64,000 nucleotides of DNA from an uncultured Lachnospiraceae bacterium (GTDB lineage Bacteria; Bacillota; Clostridia; Lachnospirales; Lachnospiraceae): assembly GCA_900550235.1 (NCBI GenBank), contig URRQ01000006.1:1-64000 (forward strand), given 5' to 3'. A program made the position numbers and the translations under genes. Position 1 is the stretch's first letter; the number at the start of each line of letters is the position of its first letter. A model generated the notes under the pieces. That model saw only the letters and a program-made list of their open reading frames with translations, was not told the origin of the DNA and searched no databases. This document shows, in pieces, positions 15,488-24,223 of the stretch.

Positions 15488-15528
15488 AAAAATAAAGGGT
15501 GATGAAGCAAGCATTTACTTCACCACCC
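15488..15528 (-). terminator. Terminator or attenuator between grdA and grdC
   Basis: Reading leftward, GGGTGGTGAAG pairs with CTTCATCACCC (one G-U) around a 10-nt loop, followed by TTTATTTTT. It lies in the 140-bp gap after grdA and could end most grdA transcripts, with read-through to grdC-grdD. Confidence 0.65.
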
Positions 15529-15576
15529 CTAGAAAACCCAAAATCAAATCAGATTTTCGTTATAAATACTTATCTT

Positions 15577-16050
15577 CTATAAATATTTACAAAATTGTTC
15601 ACGAATAGATGACATCTCGCTTACGATATCATCAACATCAAGTACCATTTCCATCATACCAACCTGCTCATCGTAAACAGCTTCATCGAATTCTTCTTTC
15701 AATTCTGGTTCACATACATGATATACCGTGAGTCCTAACTCGACCCCAGTCAATGGTCCTGCGAATGTTGGGTCACCTGCAGTTACTGTTTCAGCAGCTA
15801 ATCCTGCTGCTTCTCCTTCTGCTGCTCCAACGATAACAACTAAATTCTCCGCACCGAATTCCTCTGCGAAATCTTTTACTCGTTTTTGATTCTCAAGATC
15901 CATTGCACCTGCGCTTGTTCAGACGAAGCATTCAGTTGAAGAAAAAACTACTTCTCCGCCGGCTGTTTTCACGCATTCAGCAATAGCTGGTCCTGGCACA
16001 CCGTCACGGTCGCCAATGATGATTACTTTTTTACCATCTAAAATTGCCAT
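15577..16050 (-). CDS. grdA: GrdA, selenoprotein A of glycine reductase
   Basis: The frame continues through an in-frame TGA at 15919-15921, giving 157 residues with Sec44 in the motif ECFV-U-TSAGAM. This CxxU site carries the carboxymethyl-selenoether in the reaction; Sec44 and length match known GrdA. A call starting at the ATG at 15903 would lose the N-terminal third. GGAAGGAG precedes the true ATG at 16050. It receives the product from GrdB/GrdE, is processed by GrdC/GrdD, and is reduced by the thioredoxin pair encoded just upstream. Confidence 0.97.
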
Positions 16051-16192
16051 GGCTTTTTCTCCTTCCTTTCATTTCATTTATTCTTAGTATAAATTTATAG
16101 TTGGAATGCTTTCACACTCCCGTAAAAGCCTGTACGGCTTTATACGCTTTTAGTATACATGTTTTTTGTTAAAAATACAATATCATTTTGGA

Positions 16193-16510
16193 TTAGATGT
16201 ATTTTTTAACCATAGCTTCAATATTAGCTTCTGTAGCATCCTCTTTTACGAGTTCTTCTACTTTCTCTCCGTCTTTGTAAATAGCCATAACAGGAAGTCC
16301 TAAGATTTTCTGTCCAATAGCAAGACGACGAGCTTTTGTTGTATTAAGAGATGTGAATTTTAATTTATCTCCATACTGATCAGCTAAAGAGTGTACGAAT
16401 GGCATTAATGCCTGACATGGTACACATCCATCACCAAAGAAGTCTACGAAAACGTATCCTTCTGCTTCTAATACTTCTTCTTTAAACGTATTCTTATCTA
16501 CTTCTAACAT
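16193..16510 (-). CDS. trxA: Thioredoxin of the glycine reductase system
   Basis: A 105-residue thioredoxin with the redox site [10 protein letters not shown] in place of the usual WCGPC. Non-standard sites of this type, with a neighbouring Gly and CVPC, are known for thioredoxins serving glycine and proline reductases in amino acid-fermenting clostridia. It delivers electrons from TrxB to protein A. GAGGA lies upstream of the ATG. It is between trxB and grdA in the operon, 25 bp after trxB. Confidence 0.92.
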   Translation of the reverse strand: MLEVDKNTFKEEVLEAEGYVFVDFFGDGCVPCQALMPFVHSLADQYGDKLKFTSLNTTKARRLAIGQKILGLPVMAIYKDGEKVEELVKEDATEANIEAMVKKYI

Positions 16511-16534
16511 TTTACATGTCCTCCTTGTGAAAAA

Positions 16535-17482
16535 TTATTCCATTTCGTTAATATATTTCTCGCACTGTGTAGTAGCGATTGCTCCGTCTGCAGCAGCTGT
16601 TACTACCTGACGAAGGCTCTTAACACGAACATCACCTGCAGCAAATACTCCAGGAATATTGGTCTTCATGTTATCATCTGTAGGAATGTATCCTCTTTCA
16701 TCAAGTTCAAGACCTTTTCCTTCGAAGATCTTTGTGCTTGGTAATGTTCCGATAAATCCGAATACACCAAACATTCCGTCTTCTTCGTCAGCAACGATCT
16801 TGGTGAGCTCTCCAGTTTTTACATTCTTAACTGTCATTTCAGAAAGGAGTCCGTCTCCTCCAACTTCCTCTACAACAGTATCCCACATAAAGTGAAGTTT
16901 CGGGTTCTTGAATGCTTTTTCCTGAATAGATTTTGCTGCACGAAGCTCATCACGTCTATGGATAATTGTAACTTTTCTTGCAAATTTTGTAAGGTACATA
17001 GCTTCTTCAACAGCGGAATCACCACCACCAACTACGTATACTTCAAAATCTTCGAAGAAGTTCGCATCACATGTAGCACAGTAAGAAACACCTTTGCCCA
17101 TGAATTCTTTTTCACCTTTGCAACCGATTGGTCTCGCAAAAGCACCTGTTGCAATGATAAGAGTTTTACCGCAGTATTCTCCTTTTGCACTGATCAGTTT
17201 CTTAACGTCACCTTCAAGTACAACATCATTGATTACATCTGTTACTCTTTCTACGCCAAATTTTTCACACTGTTCTGTCATTCTGGCGATAAGAGATGGT
17301 CCGCTTTCACCCTCAACAATCTGTCCAGGGTAGTTTTCGATCTCGTCTGTGATAGCAATCTGTCCACCATCTTTACCTTTTTCTACGATAAGTACGGACA
17401 TTCTTGCTCTTCCTGCGTACAGACCTGCTGCTAAACCAGCAGGTCCTGCACCCAGGATTACTACGTCATAAATCTTGCTCAT
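16535..17482 (-). CDS. trxB: NADPH-thioredoxin reductase
   Basis: The 315-residue flavoprotein has the FAD-binding GAGPAGLAAGLYAGR near its start, the redox site CATCD (about residues 134-138), the NAD(P)-binding GGGDSAVEEA and the C-terminal GVFAAGDVR. The start at 17482 is chosen because AAGGAGAAC lies at suitable distance; the upstream extension to 17518 overlaps grdB. It supplies reduced thioredoxin to glycine reductase and possibly to proline reductase. Confidence 0.95.
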   Translation of the reverse strand: MSKIYDVVILGAGPAGLAAGLYAGRARMSVLIVEKGKDGGQIAITDEIENYPGQIVEGESGPSLIARMTEQCEKFGVERVTDVINDVVLEGDVKKLISAKGEYCGKTLIIATGAFARPIGCKGEKEFMGKGVSYCATCDANFFEDFEVYVVGGGDSAVEEAMYLTKFARKVTIIHRRDELRAAKSIQEKAFKNPKLHFMWDTVVEEVGGDGLLSEMTVKNVKTGELTKIVADEEDGMFGVFGFIGTLPSTKIFEGKGLELDERGYIPTDDNMKTNIPGVFAAGDVRVKSLRQVVTAAADGAIATTQCEKYINEME

Positions 17483-17510
17483 AACGTTGTTCTCCTTCTT
17501 TCTTGTAGAA

Positions 17511-18815
17511 TTATTCAAAAATTGTCTGATCTTCTACTTCTACTGTGAGAGCATGTAATGCTTTCTCAACTAATCCCTTACGCAATTTGTATTCTTCTTC
17601 CGGCTCAAGAGCTGGGTTTCCAAGTGGATGAGGAATAGCAATTGTAGGAACGATTCTGTTAGCACCAACAGTCATAGAGATTGGTGTTACTGTACACATA
17701 TGAACTACAGGAATTCCAGCAGCCTCTACGCCTTTAACCATCGTTGCACCGCAACGTGTACAAGTACCTCAAGTAGAAGTCAGGATAACTGCGTCAACTC
17801 CGTCAGCGATAAGTTTCTGAGCAAATTCTTCTGAGAAAGCTTTTGCTGAAGCTACGGCTGTTCCGTTACCTACTGTTGTGTAGAATTTATTGTGTAATTT
17901 TCCGATTACTCCGTCTTTTTCCATTTCACGAAGAACGTCTACCGGAAGAACACGGTCAGCATCTTCGTTAGCATATACCGGGTCATATCCACCGTGAGCT
18001 GTCTCGTATGTATCTTCTGTTAAGTCCATAACGCCTGTAATGTCGTATTCACCGTAGTGAGAAGCGTTTGAGGACTCGATATGGTCTGGGTTTCCTTTTG
18101 GAACGATACCACCAGATGTTACCAAAGCGATTGTTGCTTTAGAAAGATCTTTGATAGCTGGCTGTGGAGCTACTCTGTCGAATGCCGGCATTGGATACTC
18201 TGTTGTATATGGTTTGTCAGCTAATTTCTTAAGTAACATATCTACAGCACGTCTTGATCCACGTTTTTCTTCAAAGAAGTTAACACGTACACCGTTTGGC
18301 ATATAGTTGTCCTGGCAGGATGCACCGATTTTTTCACCTTTAGCTAATTTAAGAGCTAATGGAGCCATTTTCTTAACAGCATCTCTTGCACCGGCAGCGT
18401 TGTTCTTTGTAGGTATTGTGTATACTTTGTTTTTGAACATATCAGCGCCCGGGTTTTCTACGTACATACCTGTTACTGCAGGGATTCCCAATTCTTCCTG
18501 AACAGCGTCACAGATTGTACCACAAGCTACACCGTAACGTCCAGCGTTGAAAGCCGGTCCAGCGATAAATACATCTGGGTTTAATTCTTTTACCCATGCT
18601 AAAATTGTTGATTTTGCTTCTTCAAGATTTTCGTTGAAGTAAGAGTCACCACATACGATTGTAGAAATGATCTCTGCTTCATCTTTGAAAGCTGCTTTGA
18701 AAGCTGCTCCAGGTCCCATTACTTCGCCGTCATGACGTTCTGCTGGGATATGAGCTTTTTCTTCTCCACCGATCTGTGCGAAGAACTGGTTGATATAATG
18801 TACTACTTTAATCAT
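17511..18815 (-). CDS. grdB: GrdB, selenoprotein B gamma subunit of glycine reductase
   Basis: The frame continues through an in-frame TGA at 17769-17771, giving 434 residues with Sec349. The site reads ILTST-U-GTCTRCGATM, matching the UxxCxxC motif of GrdB. This subunit reductively deaminates glycine and passes the carboxymethyl group to GrdA. Stopping at the TGA would yield a 348-residue fragment and a 76-residue orphan tail. The start at 18815 has GGAGGAAAA upstream; the ORF start at 18845 lies inside grdE. It works with GrdE as protein B. The closest related families are betaine and sarcosine GrdB-like proteins, but the single GrdE/GrdB pair beside a glycine riboswitch favours glycine. 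Confidence 0.95.
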
Positions 18816-18834
18816 TATGTTTTTTCCTCCTTCC

Positions 18835-20118
18835 CTATCTTGCACTTAAGTAACCGAAACCTGTTTCGTTTGTTGCGCCTGTGATTGCCTGAATCTCAAC
18901 TTCAATTGTTCCATCTTCACGTAAGCTGTGTTCGTTACCACCAGCAATTGTATTCACGTAATCTAATGTACCAATAACTTTGTCAAGTTTTGGAAGTACG
19001 ATTACCTGGTTAGCATTTCCGCCTGTGATTACTGCATCAGCTGCTACGTCAGCATCTGCTAATGACTGAGATTTTCCATCACGTCCAGCATATTCGTCAG
19101 TAATAATTACTGTCTTAACGCCTTCAGCTTCGATTTTCTTACAGTTCATGATAAGGTCTGTATCCGGGTTACCGAAACCTTCCTGAGATAATACGATACC
19201 ATCAAGGTCTAAGAGACGGCAAAGTTTTGCTGTCCAGTCAGATGAACGCTGTTTATCAGCAAGGTATACGTTTTCGTTTGTAATAATATGGCAAACGAAG
19301 TTTAATGTTTTACCGTGTTCTTCAAATAAGTCATGAACAACACCATTGTTTTCGTGTACATATGTCGGGTTCTTATCACATGCAGATACACAGTTACCTG
19401 ATACGATAGCACCATCCATGATTTCTGTTGGTGTCATGATTGTAGATAATGTTTTCTTAGCATCTACTCCGTATACATATGTGTCGTGAAGTAATCCCTG
19501 AGACTGTAACATCTGAACATATGCCACTCTTGGAAGTCCTGGTAATTTTTCAGCTCCTTCCATGATTCCGTATGTTTCAAATACTTCTACTTTGTCCGGT
19601 GTAAGCTCACGAGCTAACTCTCCAAGGTAAACAGCTACTCTGAATCCGGCAAATCTAACTGCAGGCTCGTAATCATGCTGTTTCAAACCATCAACCGGTT
19701 CACATACAACTACCAAGTTGTTTAATTTAGAGAAAGGTGTGTATTCAGCACCAGGGCCTGTCATATCGATGATACCTTCCTGGAAACCAACGATCTTACC
19801 TGCTGTAACAACAGCCATTCCTTTAAGAGCGTATGTTTTACCTTCACCTACTGTGTCAACTTTGTTGATAACTCCTGGGAAAACTCCTCCGCGTCCTTCA
19901 ACTTTTACACGTGGTTCAATAACGTCTTTAACCGGTGTGATTCTTACACTCTCACCTGGTCTTGCAATATCAAGCTTGCAGCTTTTGATTCTCTCGTCCT
20001 CAAGAACGACAGCTTTTACAGCTTCTTCATTAACATAAAGAATACCATCTTCGATTTTAGACTCTGGTCCAAACTGAATATCTTTGATGTTAATGTGACC
20101 TAATTCTAATCTTCTCAC
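18835..20118 (-). CDS. grdE: GrdE, glycine reductase component B proprotein
   Basis: The 427-residue protein begins at a GTG, with AGGAGGTAATTTACA upstream. GrdE self-cleaves at a cysteine to yield the pyruvoyl alpha and beta subunits that bind glycine as a Schiff base. The expected site is Asn-Cys in IVSGNCVSACDKN; by my count the Cys is residue 243, next to the 242 known for C. sticklandii. It follows grdX and precedes grdB. The SQGLLHDTYVYGVD motif and conserved Cys cluster fit the family. Confidence 0.95.
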   Translation of the reverse strand: MRRLELGHINIKDIQFGPESKIEDGILYVNEEAVKAVVLEDERIKSCKLDIARPGESVRITPVKDVIEPRVKVEGRGGVFPGVINKVDTVGEGKTYALKGMAVVTAGKIVGFQEGIIDMTGPGAEYTPFSKLNNLVVVCEPVDGLKQHDYEPAVRFAGFRVAVYLGELARELTPDKVEVFETYGIMEGAEKLPGLPRVAYVQMLQSQGLLHDTYVYGVDAKKTLSTIMTPTEIMDGAIVSGNCVSACDKNPTYVHENNGVVHDLFEEHGKTLNFVCHIITNENVYLADKQRSSDWTAKLCRLLDLDGIVLSQEGFGNPDTDLIMNCKKIEAEGVKTVIITDEYAGRDGKSQSLADADVAADAVITGGNANQVIVLPKLDKVIGTLDYVNTIAGGNEHSLREDGTIEVEIQAITGATNETGFGYLSAR

Positions 20119-20187
20119 TGTAAATTACCTCCTTTTGTTTGTATGTTTATATGACCTGAAGCACTTTTCGTGCTTTAGTTCCCAAGT

Positions 20188-20574
20188 TTACCATGCCGTG
20201 GCAGACGGCAATGCACTACTGATCAGCGAATAATCTACATATTGAAAGTCATCATAGACATCTTCCGCATACTTGTCCGATTTGAACTGAAACTTCGGAA
20301 CAACCGAAATCGCTCTGTCAATGATATGCATAGATTCCACATTATAATGTTCTTTTGGTTCTTTTGACACCATAATCGATTTATATGGTGTTTCATTTGG
20401 TTTCACACTTCCTGATAATGGATGTGTAAGTAGCTCATGTTTATTATACACAAAACCACGTACCTTTTTCAATACTTCTTCGTATGAAATTTCCATAAAA
20501 TCCACTTCATACTCATCGCCTAACTTTTCTTTTACTAACGGATTATTTGTAATTATTATAAAATCGTTCTTCAT
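20188..20574 (-). CDS. grdX: GrdX family protein
   Basis: A protein of 128 residues beginning MKNDFIIITNNPLVKEKLG, typical of GrdX, which is found at the head of glycine reductase operons; its function is unknown. I chose the ATG at 20574. The longer frame up to 20727 passes through the riboswitch terminator and aptamer, so its first 51 codons are not protein. A short AAGG lies upstream of the chosen start. A hairpin (AAGCAC/GTGCTT type) lies between grdX and grdE. Confidence 0.88.
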   Translation of the reverse strand: MKNDFIIITNNPLVKEKLGDEYEVDFMEISYEEVLKKVRGFVYNKHELLTHPLSGSVKPNETPYKSIMVSKEPKEHYNVESMHIIDRAISVVPKFQFKSDKYAEDVYDDFQYVDYSLISSALPSATAW

Positions 20575-20631
20575 ATCTATGCCTTCATTCACTCTTATAT
20601 CCAGGAATTTGTTTTTGTAATATTTTTTTAA

Positions 20632-20681
20632 TAAAAAGGTGGAACGGTTGTTGCAAATCCTTGCTCTATGCCGTCCCACCT
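20632..20681 (-). terminator. Riboswitch expression platform: intrinsic terminator
   Basis: Reading leftward, GGTGGGACGG and CCGTTCCACC close a long hairpin followed by TTTTTATT. It lies just after the glycine aptamer and before grdX, as expected for a transcriptional ON switch in which glycine binding favours read-through. Confidence 0.85.
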
Positions 20682-20711
20682 GTTCTCGTATTGATCTATA
20701 CAACACTAAGT

Positions 20712-20814
20712 TCAGAGTATGGTCCATTTTCTACTCCTTTTGCCTGAAAGTTTCACCAGTTTTTAAACGAAACCGATTTGCATCTTCGGCGACTCAAACG
20801 AGTTCTCTCATAGA
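20712..20814 (-). promoter_or_regulatory. Glycine riboswitch (single aptamer)
   Basis: Reading leftward, the leader has the glycine aptamer hallmarks: GAGAGAACTC, GCCGAAGATGCAAATCGG, then TGAAACTTTCAGGCAAAAGG. Only one complete aptamer is visible; the flanking ATACTCTG may pair with the 5' GAGAG to close P1. With the terminator at 20632-20681 it would switch on the grd operon when glycine is present. Matching a glycine reductase operon to this riboswitch is biologically consistent. Confidence 0.9.
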
Positions 20815-20905
20815 AAAAATCTACCCACATCTATAGCTATATTAAGTTTCTCTATAACAAGTATGAATTTTACCATACTTTTCTGTTTTTTTCAACCAAA
20901 ATCTT

Positions 20906-22324
20906 TTATTTATTTTTCTGTTTTGGTTTGAAATTCTGCTGGTAATCTTTATGTACTTTCTTAACAACTCCTGTCAAAGCAACAAGGCCGATCACGTTCG
21001 GGATTACCATTGCACTGTTGAAGCAGTCTGACATATTCCAGATTAATTCAACTTTCTGAGCAGAACCAGCTGCGATACATACAGCAACGAGTACTGCGTA
21101 AATTTTAACTGCTTTTGATCCAAACATATATTTGATGTTTGCTTCGCCAAAGAAGTACCATCCGATAATTGTTGAGAATGCGAAGAAGAACATACAAATT
21201 GCAATAAAGATCTCACCAAATTTACCGAATACCGCAGAGAAACCTGCCTGTGTAAGCGCTGTTCCTGTTAATCCACCTTCTACAACTGTACCTGCTGCCG
21301 TTACCTGCGGAAGAAGTCCACCTGTAACTGCACAGTGGCTTGTTAAGATAACAAGTGCTGTTAATGTTAAGATTACGAATGTATCAATAAATACACCCAT
21401 CATAGCTACATAACCCTGTTCTGCAGGATGATCAACTTTAGCTACCGCATGTGCATGAGGCGTAGAACCCATACCAGCTTCGTTAGAGAATAATCCACGA
21501 GCAACACCTTTTGATAACGCTCTTGAGATTACATAACCAAATCCACCGCCAAGTACTGCTTGTGGGTTGAATGCGCCTACGAAGATACTTGATACAGCTG
21601 TTCCTAAGTATTTACCGTTCGCAATGATTACAACCAAAGATCCGATAATATAAAATGCTGCCATGATTGGAACGATCTTTTCTGTAAGAGATGCGATACG
21701 TCCGATACCACCTACGAATACGAATAACGCAATTGCTGCAACAACAACACCAACAACTACTGGTGGGATATTAAATGCTGTCTTAAACGCATCTGCAATT
21801 GAGTTAGACTGTACTGCGTTACCCATGAATCCAAGAGCAAGTGTAATCAATACTGAGAAGATTACCGCAAGCACTTTACCAAATCCATTCGGGAATGCTG
21901 CTCTGATGTAGTAAGCAGGACCACCTGTTACTGTACCATCATCACCAACTTTTTTGAACTTCTGAGCCATAAGAGCCTCGGCATAGATTGTTGCCATACC
22001 GAAGAATGCGCTTACCCACATCCAGAAGATTGCTCCAGGTCCACCTACTGCAATCGCTGTTGCCGCACCGGCAAGGTTACCTGTACCTACCTGAGCTGCA
22101 ATCGCTGTTGCAAGAGCCTGAAACGAAGACATACCGTCTGCACCGGCTTTACCGGATTTTTTGAACATTCCACCGAATGTTCTTCTCCATGCTTCACCAA
22201 ATCCACGCACTTGGACAAATCCGAGGTTAATTGTAAACCAAAGGCCTACACCTACAAGCGCGACAACAAGAAGTTTGTCAGCAAGGAAACCATTGATTGT
22301 TAGTACGAGTTGATTAAAATCCAT
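20906..22324 (-). CDS. Alanine/glycine:cation symporter (AGCS family)
   Basis: The 472-residue membrane protein has about 10-11 hydrophobic segments and family motifs: NLAGAATAIAVGGPGAIFWMW near residues 75-95 and GVARGLFSNEAGMGSTPHAHA around 270-290. AGCS carriers import alanine, glycine or similar with Na+ or H+. Its position directly upstream of the glycine-responsive grd operon suggests glycine uptake; this is inference. The start at 22324 has GAGGAGGG upstream, so the first 11 residues of the longer frame are dropped. Confidence 0.88.
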   Translation of the reverse strand: MDFNQLVLTINGFLADKLLVVALVGVGLWFTINLGFVQVRGFGEAWRRTFGGMFKKSGKAGADGMSSFQALATAIAAQVGTGNLAGAATAIAVGGPGAIFWMWVSAFFGMATIYAEALMAQKFKKVGDDGTVTGGPAYYIRAAFPNGFGKVLAVIFSVLITLALGFMGNAVQSNSIADAFKTAFNIPPVVVGVVVAAIALFVFVGGIGRIASLTEKIVPIMAAFYIIGSLVVIIANGKYLGTAVSSIFVGAFNPQAVLGGGFGYVISRALSKGVARGLFSNEAGMGSTPHAHAVAKVDHPAEQGYVAMMGVFIDTFVILTLTALVILTSHCAVTGGLLPQVTAAGTVVEGGLTGTALTQAGFSAVFGKFGEIFIAICMFFFAFSTIIGWYFFGEANIKYMFGSKAVKIYAVLVAVCIAAGSAQKVELIWNMSDCFNSAMVIPNVIGLVALTGVVKKVHKDYQQNFKPKQKNK

Positions 22325-22584
22325 TAACAAATCCCTCCTCTTATCTATATATCCCATAGATATTTATTATAGCTATATAATAGCCGATTCGGATAAAAAT
22401 CGCAACGTTTTTACTCCACTTTACCTAATTTCAGCACATTTCACCTGCCTATTTTGTGCATTTTACCATTTCATAGGCTTTGACGCTTATAGGTGTTTTC
22501 TATATTTGTGCACTTTGCACATATTTTAACAATGTTGCCAATCAAATAAACTGAGTATACAAGCATACTTTTCTTCCTGGACAC

Positions 22585-22612
22585 AAAAAAGAAGGGACTC
22601 AAGTCCCTTCTC
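22585..22612 (-). terminator. Terminator of the selenium-supply operon
   Basis: Reading leftward, GAAGGGACT and AGTCCCTTC form a stem with a two-base loop and are followed by TTTTTT. It ends the csd-yedE-tusA-DUF3343 transcript. Confidence 0.8.
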
Positions 22613-22615
22613 TTT

Positions 22616-22852
22616 CTATACCATGCACTCATGAATTTCTTCTTCTTCAATTCCAACTGTATGCATGACCTTTTTTATATTCTCTCTTTCCTCAAGCTCC
22701 GCACACCATGACAATCCACATCCTGCAGAAATTGTTCTTGGAACCGGGATCAATCTTCCCGCTACTCCATGCTCTTTACAAGCCTTTTCCATTGCCATCG
22801 CATCTGCTGTTGTATGGAATGTAACGATTAATTTTAATTCTTTCTTTCTCAT
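22616..22852 (-). CDS. DUF3343 (putative Se/S carrier-like) protein
   Basis: A 78-residue protein with the DUF3343 pattern: VTFHTTADAMAMEKACKEHG then GRLIPVPRTISAGCGLSWC, where the GCG...C region holds the conserved Cys pair. Proteins of this type cluster with selenium genes and are sometimes called Se/S carrier-like. The ATG at 22852 begins just after the tusA-like stop; an in-frame TTG 9 nt upstream is an alternative start. It is probably translationally coupled. Its role is unproven. Confidence 0.8.
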   Translation of the reverse strand: MRKKELKLIVTFHTTADAMAMEKACKEHGVAGRLIPVPRTISAGCGLSWCAELEERENIKKVMHTVGIEEEEIHECMV

Positions 22853-22853
22853 A

Positions 22854-23057
22854 TTATTCAATTACAATTTCGAATTCTGAGCCTTTCTCTGTAGAAGTTG
22901 CTTTTCTTCCATGATCTTTTGCAAATTTTTCTACATTGGTCTTCTGGTGAGGTTCACTGACCAGTACCTTCACAGGCCCGTTTGTTGATTTTAACGCCTC
23001 AGCTGTCAACATTAACGGTTCCGGACAAGAAAGTCCTCTTGCATCTACTTCTTTCAT
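22854..23057 (-). CDS. TusA/SirA-family sulfur or selenium carrier
   Basis: This 67-residue protein matches the TusA/SirA fold, with the CPEP motif (CPxP, Cys near residue 11) in DARGLSCPEPLML. In TusA the cysteine carries a persulfide; near YedE and Sec genes, such proteins may handle selenium. It follows the yedE-type transporter gene and overlaps the next gene. A canonical role in tRNA thiolation is less likely because no tusBCDE is nearby. Confidence 0.85.
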   Translation of the reverse strand: MKEVDARGLSCPEPLMLTAEALKSTNGPVKVLVSEPHQKTNVEKFAKDHGRKATSTEKGSEFEIVIE

Positions 23058-23107
23058 ATTATTTCCCCACTTTCTTAGAATAACACATATTCTATCTGAT
23101 TTCTATA

Positions 23108-24205
23108 TTATTTTGTACTTCTCTTATTACCGCCAAACGCGATCACGAAGAGCACGACAATACAGATTACTGCTGCAATCTGTCCTTGAATTGCCGGTCC
23201 GCCGATCACTTCTGCTGCCTCTGCTGTTGCAGGCGCTGCTGCTGCAGATGCAAGCTTTAAGTTGTGGCAAAGAGCTGCTCCAACAAACAATCCCATTACA
23301 GTAACTGCTGCATCAGAAGATCCCTGACCTGCAAGCACTAACTGGCGAAGTGGACATCCACCTGCAAGTGTTGCCGCAAAACCTACAATATACATTCCAA
23401 GGATGTTCCAAATATGCTGAGAATGTGCAACCGGTTTTCCTACAAAGCTAAATGCAAAGTTTCCTGTCACAACATTAAATACCAACATTACAACAAATAA
23501 TCCTGCAATTACTGTAAATAAGTCGAAATTTTTCATTAAGATAATATCGCGGATACTTCCTGCGAAACACATTCTTGATTTCTGTGCGAATGCACCGAAG
23601 ATCAATCCACCTACAAGTGCAACGATAATTGGCGCATGCATACTTCCAGGTCCTTTTTCACTTGTAATCAATAACGGTGTTCCGACAAGAATCATAATTA
23701 AAAGACCTACCATAAGCGCCGGTAAAACTGCGCCGCTCATTTTGTGCGTCTCATGAGAACGTCCAAGGCTGAAGCCTTTCTTCAACGCAATAATTCCGGT
23801 TCCAATACCCAACACGAAACCTACGAGCGCAACATACGCATTCAAGTCTCCTGCTGCCATACGGATTACCATACGAAGCGGACATCCAAGGAATAATAAA
23901 GAACCGATCATAATGATCATTCCAAGGACAAAACGAATCATCGGAGATGATCCTGCTGTTGAACGATACTCTTTTGTTACAACAGAAATGATAAATGCCC
24001 CTAAGATAATACCAATAATTTCCGGTCTTGCATATTGTACAACAGCCGCCTGATGCATTCCAAGCGATCCGGCGATATCACGAATGAAACACGCAATACA
24101 AATTGCCATGTTTCCCGGATTTCCCTGCATAGCAAGCACTACGCCGACGAGGCCGCATACAACGCCGGCAATTCCTAATTTGACTTTTGAATCTGATAAA
24201 TTCAT
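23108..24205 (-). CDS. yedE: YedE-family putative selenium transporter
   Basis: A 365-residue polytopic protein with about 10 transmembrane helices. It has two GCPLR motifs (GCPLRMVIR near residues 105-113 and GCPLRQLVLAG near 285), a diagnostic pair for YeeE/YedE transporters, plus RMCFAGSIRD. YeeE proteins import thiosulfate; the YedE branch beside Sec genes is predicted to move selenium compounds. The location next to csd, tusA-like and DUF3343 supports a selenium role. The duplicated motif suggests an internal repeat. Confidence 0.85.
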   Translation of the reverse strand: MNLSDSKVKLGIAGVVCGLVGVVLAMQGNPGNMAICIACFIRDIAGSLGMHQAAVVQYARPEIIGIILGAFIISVVTKEYRSTAGSSPMIRFVLGMIIMIGSLLFLGCPLRMVIRMAAGDLNAYVALVGFVLGIGTGIIALKKGFSLGRSHETHKMSGAVLPALMVGLLIMILVGTPLLITSEKGPGSMHAPIIVALVGGLIFGAFAQKSRMCFAGSIRDIILMKNFDLFTVIAGLFVVMLVFNVVTGNFAFSFVGKPVAHSQHIWNILGMYIVGFAATLAGGCPLRQLVLAGQGSSDAAVTVMGLFVGAALCHNLKLASAAAAPATAEAAEVIGGPAIQGQIAAVICIVVLFVIAFGGNKRSTK

Positions 24206-24223
24206 TCTCTGTTCCTCCTTAAG

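Noticed and set aside
17511..17741. Separate small gene downstream of grdB
   Set aside because: It is the C-terminal part of GrdB after the Sec codon.
20575..20727. N-terminal extension of GrdX starting at 20727
   Set aside because: It would be encoded by the glycine riboswitch and terminator; the ATG at 20574 gives normal family length.
20815..20905. Second glycine aptamer upstream of the first
   Set aside because: No GCCGAAG/CAGGCAAAAGG-type core seen; only AT-rich leader and possible weak promoter.
22471..22656. Leftward 61-codon ORF between the symporter and the DUF3343 gene
   Set aside because: Crosses a terminator and shows no family features; treated as non-coding.
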